DNA of 64,000 nucleotides from Ruminococcus flavefaciens ND2009 (GCF_000621785.1 NZ_KK211346.1:201754-265753), one strand, 5' to 3'; shown: positions 27,097 to 34,401, numbered from the stretch's first letter. Numbers and translations are program-made. Notes: generated by a model from the sequence alone, not told the origin.

Positions 27097-28440
27097 ATGG
27101 CAGAGACAAAGACTAAAAGCGGTACGATAGTTCATCCTCATTACGGCTGTACAGTAGGTGCGGCATATACGGTCGCAGCGATAAAGGGCAGAGTTCCAAT
27201 AGCAAACTGCGGTCCGGGCTGTATGTACAAGCAGTTTTTCCTTATCAGCTTCGATAACGGATTTCAGGGCTCGGCAGGTGCAGGCGGCGGAAATGTGCCA
27301 AGTGCCAATGTGGGCGAAAATGACATAGTTTTCGGTGGTACACAGAAGCTTGACGACCTTATAAAATCTTCCCTTGCAGTGCTGAAAGGCGACCTTTATG
27401 TAGTTCTCACAGGCTGTTCGGGAGAGCTTATTGGTGATGATGTTGAAAGCGTTGTCCGTAAGTATCAGGAACAAGGATTTCCGATAGTCTGTGCTGAAAC
27501 GGGAGGCTTCAAGGGCACTAACCTGACAGGTCACGAAATTGTTATTGAGTCCATAATAAACCAGTATGTCGGCGATTACGACGGTGAAAAGGAACAGGGA
27601 CTTGTTAATCTCTGGTTCGATGTTCCATATTTTCATCAGAATTGGCGCGGCGATTACCTTGAAATTGTCCGTATCCTCAGAGCAGCGGGACTGAAAGTCA
27701 ATGTTCTTTTCGGACCACAGAGCGGCGGCGCGAAGGAGTGGAAGAATATTCCAAAGGCGCAGTTCAATCTGGTCATATCTCCGTGGGTAGGAGTAAAAAC
27801 CGCAAAGCTTCTTGAAAGAAAATACGGACAGCCCTATCTGCACATCCCGGAAATACCGATCGGCGAGGAAGCTACAACAGCATTTATCCGCAAGGTTGTG
27901 GAATTTGCAGGAATCAACAAGCGCAAGTCCGAGGCATTCATCAAAGAGGAATCACAGCTTTATTACTACTTTCTTGAACACTTCGCAGAATTCTTCTCGG
28001 AATACTGGTTCGGACTTCCCTCGCAGTTTGCAGTCATCGGCGACAGCGCATATACTCTCGCCTACACGAAATTCCTCGCATCTCAGATAGGAATGATTCC
28101 CGTAAAGCAGATAATCACGGACAATCCTCCGCCGAGATACAGGGAGAAAATAACTGAATACTTCCGCAATATCGCAGAAGGTGTTTCAGTCGAGCCCGAG
28201 TTCATCGAGGACGGCTACCTTGTGGAGGAATCGCTGAGAACGGTGAATTTTGGTTCGGGAGTACCGCTTATCCTCGGTACTACCTGGGAAAGTGATGTTG
28301 CCGCTGAAAAGGGCGGACTGCTTATAGAGGTAGGTCCTCCCACAACGGAGGAAGTCACCATAAACAAGACCTATATCGGCTACCGTGGAGCTTTCACTCT
28401 GCTTGAAAGGATATACTCAGCCGCAGTCGGCGGTAAATAA
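27097..28440 (+). CDS. Nitrogenase-like component 1, beta (NifK-like) subunit
   Basis: A 447-residue partner subunit starting 2 bases after the alpha gene. Cys18 (HYGCTVGAAY), Cys42 (NCGPGCMYK) and Cys107 (LTGCSGELIGDD) match the P-cluster cysteines of NifK (70, 95, 153) in order and approximate spacing, so the heterotetramer could hold P-like clusters. It is shorter than NifK (about 520) and lacks NifK's long N-terminal extension. Other visible family parts are GFKGTNLTGHEI and the late Rossmann-like domain with FAVIGDSAYTLAYTKFL. No reductase (NifH-type) gene and no NifB-type radical SAM gene are in the window, so electron donor and cofactor source must lie elsewhere. Confidence 0.86.
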   Translation: MAETKTKSGTIVHPHYGCTVGAAYTVAAIKGRVPIANCGPGCMYKQFFLISFDNGFQGSAGAGGGNVPSANVGENDIVFGGTQKLDDLIKSSLAVLKGDLYVVLTGCSGELIGDDVESVVRKYQEQGFPIVCAETGGFKGTNLTGHEIVIESIINQYVGDYDGEKEQGLVNLWFDVPYFHQNWRGDYLEIVRILRAAGLKVNVLFGPQSGGAKEWKNIPKAQFNLVISPWVGVKTAKLLERKYGQPYLHIPEIPIGEEATTAFIRKVVEFAGINKRKSEAFIKEESQLYYYFLEHFAEFFSEYWFGLPSQFAVIGDSAYTLAYTKFLASQIGMIPVKQIITDNPPPRYREKITEYFRNIAEGVSVEPEFIEDGYLVEESLRTVNFGSGVPLILGTTWESDVAAEKGGLLIEVGPPTTEEVTINKTYIGYRGAFTLLERIYSAAVGGK

Positions 28441-28452
28441 CGAGGTGATAAT

Positions 28453-28896
28453 ATTGCGTACAGAATAGCTGTCGCTTCAACCGATGGTATCGTCGTTAAT
28501 CAGCATTTCGGTCATGCAGAGAGATTTCATATAATCGAAATAGGCGATAACACATATAGATTTATCGGCACAAGGGAAGTTGAGCGTGTCTGTCAGGGGC
28601 ATTATCACAATGATTCGTCATTTGACAAGGTGATAGATGTACTCAGTGATGTTCACGCAGTAGTTGTGGCAAAGATAGGCTCGGGCGCATCACAGCAGCT
28701 TGAAAGCCGCAGACTTACGGTCTACGAAGCGCCGTTCCCGATCGAGCCGCTTATTGAAAAAATAATAGCCGACAGGCTGTGGGAGGTGGACGAATGGCAA
28801 TATCCTATAGACCTCATCGAGGAACTGTCCCTCATCATATGCAGGATATACAATTTCTTGTTCTTCGGCATCGTCTTCTATTTCATTTCCAAATAG
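28453..28896 (+). pseudogene. NifX/NifB-type iron-molybdenum cofactor-binding domain, abnormal start and altered 3' end
   Basis: The frame reads AYRIAVASTDGIVVNQHFGHA, the usual start of the dinitrogenase FeMo-cofactor biosynthesis fold (NifX, NafY, NifB C-terminus), with HFGHAERFHIIEI as the typical cofactor-binding His stretch. GAGGTG at 28442-28447 is well placed, but the expected ATG reads ATT (28453). About 115 residues are family-like, up to VDEWQY near 28800; beyond that the frame runs antisense over a McrB fragment until 28896. It is either a decayed third gene of the nitrogenase-like operon or one using a rare ATT start. Its presence supports a cofactor-related role for the operon. 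Confidence 0.6.
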
Positions 28897-29193
28897 TGCA
28901 TTGAGCTTTTCGACATATTCCGTATATTGAGTGATATCAGTTAGCGCCTTCATGACAGCCTGACCTGGATGCTCCCATTCGCCCTTGTGCGTCCATTTTA
29001 CTTTACGAACATTTTTGAAATTAGGCTGATTTTCGTCATAGTAATAATCAGATTCGACAACACCGCGACCTACTATCTGATGCATTCCCTTCTTTACGAA
29101 TACTATATCGCCCGGTTTCATTTCATTGGCGAATTGCCATGTGGCATGAGCTGCATTTTTATATGATAACTCCGGATCGAAGCGTTCTTTCAT
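28798..29193 (-). pseudogene. Fragment of an EVE-domain McrB restriction protein
   Basis: The minus-strand frame contains SYKNAAHATWQFANEMKPGDIVFVKKG and IVGRGVVESDYYYDENQ, the EVE-like modified-base-binding domain found in front of McrB GTPases in Firmicutes, and then YDEGQFLDEVY, the linker that normally leads into the AAA+ GTPase. The GTPase part is missing: the homology stops near 28798, where the sequence becomes the end of the NifX-like gene. The N-terminus is also cut, next to an McrC fragment on the other strand. It is a non-functional remnant of a type IV restriction system. Confidence 0.7.
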
Positions 29194-29504
29194 ATAGAGA
29201 TAAGATTTTGATTATTGACGCTAAGTATTATTCTCATAATCTTCAGATTCAATATGATTCTCGATCTATACATTCGGGAAACCTGTATCAAATATTTACA
29301 TATACGAAGAATAAATCATTAGAAGCTGGATCAGACAAGGAAGTCTCTGGATTGCTACTATATGCCAAAACTGATGATTTCATTCAGCCCAATCAGGAGT
29401 ATTCAATGAGTGGTAATACTATTGGCGTAAAAAGTTTGGACTTAGACTGTGACTTTAATGGTATAAAGCAGCAATTAAATAATTTAGTAGCCCAATACTT
29501 TTAA
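29165..29504 (+). pseudogene. C-terminal fragment of McrC nuclease
   Basis: About 112 residues match the McrC nuclease end: TPDRSVLSYRDKILIIDAKYYS carries the PD-(D/E)xK-type IIDAKYY core, and SRSIHSGNLYQIFTYTKNK is a strongly conserved McrC stretch. The larger N-terminal part of McrC is absent. It lies head-to-head with the McrB fragment, whereas mcrB and mcrC are normally in tandem on one strand, so an inversion with deletion joined the two pieces around 29165-29193. Confidence 0.75.
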
Positions 29505-29505
29505 C

Positions 29506-29539
29506 AAAAAATCGGACAGCAGAAACTGTCCGATTTTTT
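29506..29539. terminator. Terminator after the McrC fragment
   Basis: A 14-bp perfect stem (AAAAAATCGGACAG and complement) around CAGAAA, ending in T6. Confidence 0.85.
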
Positions 29540-29680
29540 ATGGATGAGCTATGGTGAGATGGTGTGAGGAGTGGGTGAGCCTTGGTGCGGTAGGAATTAG
29601 TCTCAAGATCGCGTCAATACCTAATTGCTTGGATTATTGATCAATAATAAATTCCTTCGGTGAGGGAAAGTCATAAAAAG

Positions 29681-29710
29681 AAAAACACCCCTATAAATAG
29701 GGATGTTTTT
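29681..29710 (-). terminator. Terminator of the tRNA-Leu transcript
   Basis: On the minus strand AAAAACATCCCTAT pairs with ATAGGGGTGTTTTT, followed by CTTTTT. It lies 45 bases after the CCA end of the tRNA. A second inverted repeat built on ACGTCA/TGACGT lies at 29716-29747 between tRNA and terminator. Confidence 0.75.
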
Positions 29711-29754
29711 CACTAACGTCAAATGATAAATATCTCCATTGTGACGTCTAAATA

Positions 29755-29839
29755 TGGTGCGGGTGACAGGACTTGAACCTGCATTCCTTTCGGAAGTAGC
29801 ACCTAAAACTACCGTGTCTGCCAATTTCACCACACCCGC
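29755..29839 (-). tRNA. tRNA-Leu (anticodon UAG)
   Basis: A complete class II tRNA with a 7-bp acceptor stem (GCGGGTG/CACCCGC), discriminator A and encoded CCA (29755-29757). The anticodon stem GTAGT/GCTAC closes the loop TTTAGGT, giving anticodon TAG, and a long variable arm (TTCCGAAAGGAA) precedes the T-arm GCAGGTTCAAGTCCTGT. The length and variable arm fit leucine. Confidence 0.93.
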
Positions 29840-29910
29840 ATATTAAATTTTGACTGTCGATTTGGACTGCCGACAGGAGCAGTATTATAAAATCAATGAC
29901 GTAGCGTGAA

Positions 29911-29947
29911 CGAAATCTGGTGCGTATGCCAATTTCGCCATACCCGC
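29911..29947 (-). pseudogene. 5'-half tRNA-Leu fragment (copy B)
   Basis: Acceptor 5' strand GCGGGTA, D-arm and anticodon-stem 5' strand CCAGA with TTT of the loop are intact, then the sequence departs from tRNA. No 3' half follows. The same TTTAATAT sequence precedes it as precedes the complete tRNA, and the 25 bases after the break resemble those after copy A. Confidence 0.75.
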
Positions 29948-29959
29948 ATATTAAACATA

Positions 29960-30220
29960 TTAAAACCAATACCTGTTCATTTTAGTAAGGAAATCCTTAG
30001 TGATAGGGTAACCTGAGCTTTCACCGATAACAGAATCAATTCCACAATATGGGCAAATTGCTGTGCCATTTCGGTCACAGTCATTGTCAGCAACTATCCA
30101 TTCGTTTATTTCTGATGGAGAATAGATCTCTAAACAATAAAAACAACCACAAAGCTTATCATTTTTCAATTGTTCCATATGGTTATTGCTGAACTTATGT
30201 GCTTTGATGAAATCTTCCAT
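29960..30220 (-). CDS. Small zinc-ribbon-like cytoplasmic protein
   Basis: An 86-residue protein with two Cys pairs, CGCFYC and CPYC, spaced like a zinc ribbon, and the conserved-looking ends IKAHKFSNNH and ESSGYPITKDFLTKMNRYWF. Short proteins of this form occur widely in Firmicutes and enterobacteria, usually named only cytoplasmic protein; no function is known to me. It lies between two 5'-half tRNA-Leu copies and is read in the same direction as the tRNA, with a weak binding site. This suggests it arrived with, or was trapped by, the tRNA duplication. Confidence 0.75.
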   Translation of the reverse strand: MEDFIKAHKFSNNHMEQLKNDKLCGCFYCLEIYSPSEINEWIVADNDCDRNGTAICPYCGIDSVIGESSGYPITKDFLTKMNRYWF

Positions 30221-30253
30221 ATCTCAAGCAGTCCTCCAATGACGCAACGCAAA

Positions 30254-30290
30254 CGAAATCTGACGTGTCTGCCAATTCCACCATACCCGC
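30254..30290 (-). pseudogene. 5'-half tRNA-Leu fragment (copy A)
   Basis: GCGGGTA acceptor strand, D-arm (TGGAATTGGCAGACAC) and anticodon-stem strand TCAGA with TTT, then a break at the same loop position as copy B. The post-break sequence (CGTT-YRCG-YTRCGTCATTG) is shared with copy B. The copies start 343 bases apart. Confidence 0.75.
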
Positions 30291-30354
30291 ATATTAAACT
30301 ATTATATATTTACTGAATTGAACTTTTATACAAAAGCCAAACAACACAATAATA

Positions 30355-30383
30355 ATTATACATTTTTGTAAGGGATTTGTCAA
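30355..30383 (-). promoter_or_regulatory. Promoter of the tRNA-Leu locus
   Basis: TTGACA (30378-30383) and TATAAT (30355-30360) on the minus strand, spacer 17, upstream of copy A. No other promoter is evident before the complete tRNA, so the fragments and the 86-residue gene are probably on the tRNA transcript. Confidence 0.8.
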
Positions 30384-30395
30384 GGGGAAAATATA

Positions 30396-31298
30396 TCACT
30401 TGGCGAGAGCATTGCGGAAATGTTCCGCAAAGGCGCTAATGGACATATATCGCTGCTCTCTTTCGGGGGACACAGCTCTGAGGATCACTTTGTAAGCCGC
30501 GTCGGAAAGCTCCCATTTGTTACGTGAGCAAGGGATAAAGGCACATTTTTCGTATCTCTCGGCTATATCAGTGTCGGAGAAGCTTCCGAACATATCGAAT
30601 ATGATCGCTCCGAGAGTAAAGACGTTAGTGACCTCATCTATAACAGCTCCCATTATGTACTCCTCGGGAGCCTTCAGGCGTTTAGTGCCCCAGTAGTTCT
30701 CACCGAGAGTATTCACCACGGGAGCCTTACGGAAAAAGTCAATATCGCAGATAGTAAGCTTGTCACGGTCAAAATCGTAGATAAGGCTGCCGTCATAGAA
30801 GTCGCAGGCAACATAGCCCTTTGCAGCAGTATTCTCAAGGAATGAGATAATATCCGACACTGCATTCAGCCGCTTAGTTACAGGGAGGGCTTTGAATCGC
30901 TGATATGGAGGCGTTATATTCTCGGCTGAATATTTATCAAAGTTCCAGTGATCGAAGAGTCCCTCTCCGTCAGCCCAGTCAAAAACCGCTGCATAAAGCT
31001 TGCCATGCTGAAAGCTGTCCCTTATGTGTATGAGAGACGGGTGAGCAAGGTCGCGGTATATCTGAACAGCGTTTTTCAGAGCATCTACAGACTCTGCAGG
31101 GGAGACCTCTCCCTCTATGGTATCGGCGCCGGCGATCTTGAAGAAATATCTTCCCTCAGAGCTTTCAACTCCGAAGCAGATACAGCCCGAGCCTGTTTCG
31201 TCAATAACCGAAAACACCTTGCCGTATTTATTGAGCCATGTCAGATCGTGTTTGGTTTTAAGTCTGTAGCTTATACCGTTAATGCTCTGTATAATCAT
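30396..31298 (-). CDS. Protein kinase-like protein with atypical catalytic residues
   Basis: A 300-residue single-domain protein with a Ser/Thr kinase fold. Visible are a glycine-poor nucleotide loop (ETGSGCICFGV), a VAIK-like lysine in RYFFKIAG, a catalytic-loop equivalent ACDFYDGSLIYDF, a metal-binding DID in place of DFG (LTICDIDFFR), and the APE motif in KAPEEY. The usual HRDLKPxN is changed: Asp is kept but the Lys and Asn positions are not. It may be a weak kinase or a pseudokinase. There is no membrane segment. GGAGG precedes the ATG at 31298. Its upstream neighbour has its own terminator. Confidence 0.7.
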   Translation of the reverse strand: MIIQSINGISYRLKTKHDLTWLNKYGKVFSVIDETGSGCICFGVESSEGRYFFKIAGADTIEGEVSPAESVDALKNAVQIYRDLAHPSLIHIRDSFQHGKLYAAVFDWADGEGLFDHWNFDKYSAENITPPYQRFKALPVTKRLNAVSDIISFLENTAAKGYVACDFYDGSLIYDFDRDKLTICDIDFFRKAPVVNTLGENYWGTKRLKAPEEYIMGAVIDEVTNVFTLGAIIFDMFGSFSDTDIAERYEKCAFIPCSRNKWELSDAAYKVILRAVSPEREQRYMSISAFAEHFRNALAK

Positions 31299-31315
31299 TT
31301 TACCTCCGAAAAACA

Positions 31316-31342
31316 AAAAGAGGAGCATGACGTTCCTCTTTT
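31316..31342 (-). terminator. Terminator between the 31356-31853 gene and the kinase-like gene
   Basis: On the minus strand AAAAGAGGA pairs with TCCTCTTTT, followed by TGTTTTT. Confidence 0.7.
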
Positions 31343-31355
31343 GATGCTTGTTTAA

Positions 31356-31853
31356 TTATTCATTCTGAGCTCCGCTATTCAGAGCCTCTTCCGCAGCCTT
31401 GGCTGCGTCTGCCAGTGAAGTTGCTTCCTGAGCTGTTTCATTTGCAGCCTGCTGAACAGGAGCAGGACCTTCTTGTACGGGAGCAGGTGCAGGTGTCACA
31501 GGCTGTGCGGGAGCAGGTGCAGCTGCCTGAGCAGGAGCTTCTGCCTTGGGAGCAGCCTCCTCATTAGCCTTTTTCTCTGCCGCTTCCTTTTCTGTACGAT
31601 CGCCCTTTGACTCTATGTAGAGTTCGTCGTCAGCGATACTGCCGACAAATCTGAGCTGCTTTACAGGAATTCTCTTAAGGGGAGAATAGATGAATGCCTT
31701 ACATGAATAGTTCTGTTCAACGAGACCTCTCTTTTCACAGAGAACTCTGTTTCCATCCTTGGTTCTTTTACCGTATGAGCAGTAATCGCACTTTGGATCG
31801 ATCTTTTTATCGAAATATTTAGCTCCGCCCTGGAAAAATGAGAATAAACCCAT
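31356..31853 (-). CDS. Cys-cluster protein with an Ala/Pro-rich tail, unknown function
   Basis: A 165-residue protein in two parts. Residues 1-75 have four spaced cysteines (PKCDYCSYGKR, VLCEKRG, YSCKAF) that look like a small metal-binding domain, ending in FIYSPLKRIPVKQ. Residues 85-165 are a low-complexity Ala/Pro/Glu/Gln segment, probably disordered. There is no signal peptide or membrane helix. I do not recognise a named family. A promoter (TGGACA-17-TATACT, 31885-31913, minus) and a GAGGTG site precede it. Confidence 0.7.
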   Translation of the reverse strand: MGLFSFFQGGAKYFDKKIDPKCDYCSYGKRTKDGNRVLCEKRGLVEQNYSCKAFIYSPLKRIPVKQLRFVGSIADDELYIESKGDRTEKEAAEKKANEEAAPKAEAPAQAAAPAPAQPVTPAPAPVQEGPAPVQQAANETAQEATSLADAAKAAEEALNSGAQNE

Positions 31854-31884
31854 TAATAATCACCTCAAAAATAAATCTAAAATA

Positions 31885-31913
31885 AGTATATCACAAATAA
31901 ATTATTTTGTCCA
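31885..31913 (-). promoter_or_regulatory. Promoter of the Cys-cluster protein gene
   Basis: TGGACA (31908-31913) and TATACT (31885-31890) on the minus strand with a 17-base spacer. Confidence 0.65.
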
Positions 31914-32068
31914 GTGATTTTTGAAAAATTATATATTTATTTGAAAAAGGGACTGCCCCATTGTTCGTTTTGCACAAAGGACAGTGCTGCTTACTGGTGA
32001 TTTGAACCGTTATATTAATATATTAAGTCTTACATATGTAAATCTTAGTAGATACTAACAAATTAAGA

Positions 32069-32097
32069 TTGACAATGTTGTAACAATGTGTTAGAAT
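32069..32097 (+). promoter_or_regulatory. Promoter of the hydG operon
   Basis: TTGACA (32069-32074) and TAGAAT (32092-32097), spacer 17, about 190 bases upstream of the first coding region. Confidence 0.8.
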
Positions 32098-32103
32098 GTA
32101 TAC

Positions 32104-32252
32104 AGCGGAACAGAGGATTTATTCTCTGTTTGGCGGTTTGAATTTATTGTTTTCGGGCAGCAGGGTGGATACTCTGTTATCGGATGGCAGTTGAGTGATG
32201 TGAACGATCATATAGCAGACTATCTCCGTCCGTACCATGGGCGGAGTTTTTT
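32104..32252 (+). ncRNA. Structured leader with terminator upstream of the TM1266-like/hydG genes
   Basis: About 150 transcribed bases hold an ACAGAG/CTCTGT hairpin near the start and end in a terminator (CTCCGTCC with GGGCGGAG, then T6, 32224-32252). A GGCAGT segment at about 32185 could pair with ACTGCC just after the terminator, a possible switch. I do not recognise any known riboswitch class in it. It may be a cis-regulatory RNA for hydrogenase maturation, or a separate small RNA. Confidence 0.5.
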
Positions 32253-32288
32253 GTTGACTGCCGTTTTTCTGCCTGCAAAGGAGGAGAA

Positions 32289-32537
32289 ATGGAAAATAAA
32301 CGTATTGCGGTAGCTGCTATCGTCATTGATGAGCAGTCCGCAGCTGTAGAAGTGAACAACGTGCTTCACGATTACAGCGACATCATCATCGGACGCATGG
32401 GGATACCCTATAAGGAGAGGGGAATATCACTGATCTCCGTAGCGCTTGACGCAGAGCCCGATGTTATCAGCAGTCTCACAGGAAGGCTGGGACAGATACA
32501 GGGCGTATCTGTAAAGGCAGCAATATCAAAAAAGTAA
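32289..32537 (+). CDS. TM1266-type iron-only hydrogenase system regulator
   Basis: An 82-residue ferredoxin-fold (ACT-like) protein of the TM1266 family, named for its constant link with [FeFe]-hydrogenase maturation genes. The visible family features are KRIAVAAIVID at the start, HDYSDIIIGRMGIPY and ISLISVALDAEPDVISSLTGRLG. The biochemical role is not established; regulation is presumed from context. It is followed after 31 bases by hydG and preceded by a GGAGGAG site. Confidence 0.85.
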   Translation: MENKRIAVAAIVIDEQSAAVEVNNVLHDYSDIIIGRMGIPYKERGISLISVALDAEPDVISSLTGRLGQIQGVSVKAAISKK

Positions 32538-32568
32538 GACGTTCAATATTGAATCAGGAGGAATTATT

Positions 32569-34020
32569 ATGTATGATATGAAGTCCCTCAAGGCAGAGGA
32601 ATTTATAAACGATGAAGAAATAAAGGCTACACTGGAGTATGCCGAGCAGAACAAGCACAACCGTGAGCTTATCGAGCAGATACTTGAGAAGGCAAGACCC
32701 AGGAAGACCGGCAGAGGCGTTGAATGTGCAGGACTGTCACACCGTGAGGCAAGTGTGCTTCTCGCCTGTGATATTCCCGAAATGACGGAGAAGATGTACG
32801 ACCTTGCCCGCGAGATCAAGGAAGCTTTCTATGGCAACAGAATTGTTATGTTCGCACCTCTTTACCTCTCTAATTATTGTGTAAACCAGTGCGTATACTG
32901 TCCCTATCATATGCAGAACAAGGAGATACCCCGTAAGAAGCTGACTCAGGAGGAGATACGCCAGGAGGTCATCGCTCTCCAGGATATGGGACACAAGCGT
33001 CTTGCCATCGAGTCGGGCGAGGATCCTGTAAACAATCCTATCGAGTATATTCTTGAATGTATCGATACTATTTATTCCATCAAGCACAAAAACGGTGCTA
33101 TCCGCCGTGTTAACGTAAATATCGCGGCTACAACTGTCGAGAACTACAAGAAGCTCCATGACGCAGGCATCGGCACATATATCCTCTTCCAGGAGACCTA
33201 CCACAAGGAGAGCTATGAGAGACTTCACCCCGCTGGACCAAAGCATAACTATGCTTACCACACTGAGGCTATGGACCGCGCTATGGAGGGCGGTATCGAT
33301 GACGTAGGTCTGGGCGTTCTCTTCGGACTTGATATGTACAAATACGAATTTGCAGGTCTTCTTATGCACGCCGAGCACCTTGAGGCTGTTCACGGCGTAG
33401 GTCCCCACACTATAAGCGTTCCTCGTGTAAAGAGAGCTTCCGACATTGATCCGACTGTGTTCGACAATGGTATCGACGATGATACATTTGCAAAGATAAT
33501 CGCTTGTATCAGAATAGCAGTTCCCTACACAGGCATGATAATCTCTACCCGTGAGAACGAGTCATGTCGTGAGAAGGTGCTTGAGCTGGGCGTTTCTCAG
33601 ATCTCAGGCGGCTCAAGAACATCTGTCGGAGGCTATGCAGGCTATACTCCCGAGGAAAGACCTCACGACACAGAGCAGTTTGACGTTTCCGACCAGCGCT
33701 CACTTGATGAGGTAGTGAAGTGGCTCATGAACATGGGACATATCCCTTCATTCTGTACTGCCTGCTACCGTGAGGGAAGAACAGGCGACCGCTTCATGGC
33801 ACTCTGCAAGGTGGGACAGATACAGAACTGCTGTCACCCCAACGCTCTCATGACGCTTCAGGAGTACCTGACCGACTACGCTTCACCCGAGACCAGGGCT
33901 GTGGGCGAGGCTCTTATCGCAAAGGAGATACTTAACGTTCCCGATGAGAAGCGCAGACAGCGTGCAATGGACTATCTTGATGAAATAAAGAACGGCGGCA
34001 AGCGCGATTTCAGATTTTAA
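32569..34020 (+). CDS. hydG: [FeFe]-hydrogenase H-cluster radical SAM maturase
   Basis: A 483-residue radical SAM enzyme that splits tyrosine to give the CO and CN ligands of the hydrogenase H-cluster. The SAM-binding 4Fe-4S site is Cys104-x3-Cys108-x2-Cys111 (CVNQCVYC). The C-terminal second cluster that distinguishes HydG from ThiH-like relatives is present as CTACYREGRTGD followed by a cysteine in QNCCHP. HydE and HydF are not in the window. The hydrogenase it serves is probably hydCBA at 54002-58189. Confidence 0.95.
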   Translation: MYDMKSLKAEEFINDEEIKATLEYAEQNKHNRELIEQILEKARPRKTGRGVECAGLSHREASVLLACDIPEMTEKMYDLAREIKEAFYGNRIVMFAPLYLSNYCVNQCVYCPYHMQNKEIPRKKLTQEEIRQEVIALQDMGHKRLAIESGEDPVNNPIEYILECIDTIYSIKHKNGAIRRVNVNIAATTVENYKKLHDAGIGTYILFQETYHKESYERLHPAGPKHNYAYHTEAMDRAMEGGIDDVGLGVLFGLDMYKYEFAGLLMHAEHLEAVHGVGPHTISVPRVKRASDIDPTVFDNGIDDDTFAKIIACIRIAVPYTGMIISTRENESCREKVLELGVSQISGGSRTSVGGYAGYTPEERPHDTEQFDVSDQRSLDEVVKWLMNMGHIPSFCTACYREGRTGDRFMALCKVGQIQNCCHPNALMTLQEYLTDYASPETRAVGEALIAKEILNVPDEKRRQRAMDYLDEIKNGGKRDFRF

Positions 34021-34155
34021 ACTGTTCCGCCTGACTGTGACATTTTTACAGTGGTTTATCGTGGATACTGCGGGGAAAACTTTTGAAAAAAGAACTCCCG
34101 CAATGTTCACATATGCCCCTGCTTAAAAGTGAAACGGTCGGGCGGGATTTTATAT

Positions 34156-34184
34156 TTGACAAATCAAGTTCAATGTGTTACAAT
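34156..34184 (+). promoter_or_regulatory. Promoter of the 54-residue sorting-signal protein
   Basis: TTGACA (34156-34161) and TACAAT (34179-34184), spacer 17, 40 bases upstream of the start codon. Confidence 0.75.
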
Positions 34185-34224
34185 AGTCTGTGATATAATA
34201 CATATATATTAGGAGGACAATAAA

Positions 34225-34389
34225 ATGGCTATGACATTAGCGGCTTTAGCTGCGGCGATCCCGCAGACAGGAGATACATTTCCCAAGGGCTTGCTTATAG
34301 GCATAATCATCGGAGCAGTCCTGCTTGCTGCGGGCACAGCTGTCTTCGCCAAGAAAAAGGGCGACGATGATGACGACGATGAGGAATGA
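34225..34389 (+). CDS. 54-residue miniprotein with a sortase-like sorting signal
   Basis: The product starts MAMTLAALAAAIPQTGD, continues with a hydrophobic segment of about 20 residues (GLLIGIIIGAVLLAAGTAVF) and ends in KKKG plus an acidic Asp/Glu tail. IPQTG-hydrophobic-basic resembles an LPxTG cell-wall sorting signal, but there is almost nothing before it to be sorted. It has its own promoter, an AGGAGG site and a terminator, so it is a real transcription unit. It could be a small membrane protein, a sortase substrate that releases a short peptide, or the end of a lost larger surface protein. Confidence 0.7.
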   Translation: MAMTLAALAAAIPQTGDTFPKGLLIGIIIGAVLLAAGTAVFAKKKGDDDDDDEE

Positions 34390-34401
34390 TGCTTCGTGCT
34401 G

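Noticed and set aside
25499..28440. True nitrogen-fixing nitrogenase
   Set aside because: No H, E, N or B genes are near, the beta subunit is short, and the cofactor histidine context differs from NifD, so nitrogen fixation is not supported.
28690..28797. Continuation of the McrB-like frame beyond 28798 on the minus strand
   Set aside because: This part is antisense to the well-supported NifX-like domain, so the McrB homology must end near 28798.
29716..29747. ACGTCA/TGACGT inverted repeat considered as an attachment site or small RNA
   Set aside because: It lies between the tRNA-Leu and its terminator and may be a processing hairpin; no direct repeat or integrase supports an attachment site.
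31940..31990. Possible insertion-sequence end (GGGACTGCCCC-type sequence) in the gap before hydG
   Set aside because: No second copy, matching inverted end or transposase is present in the window.
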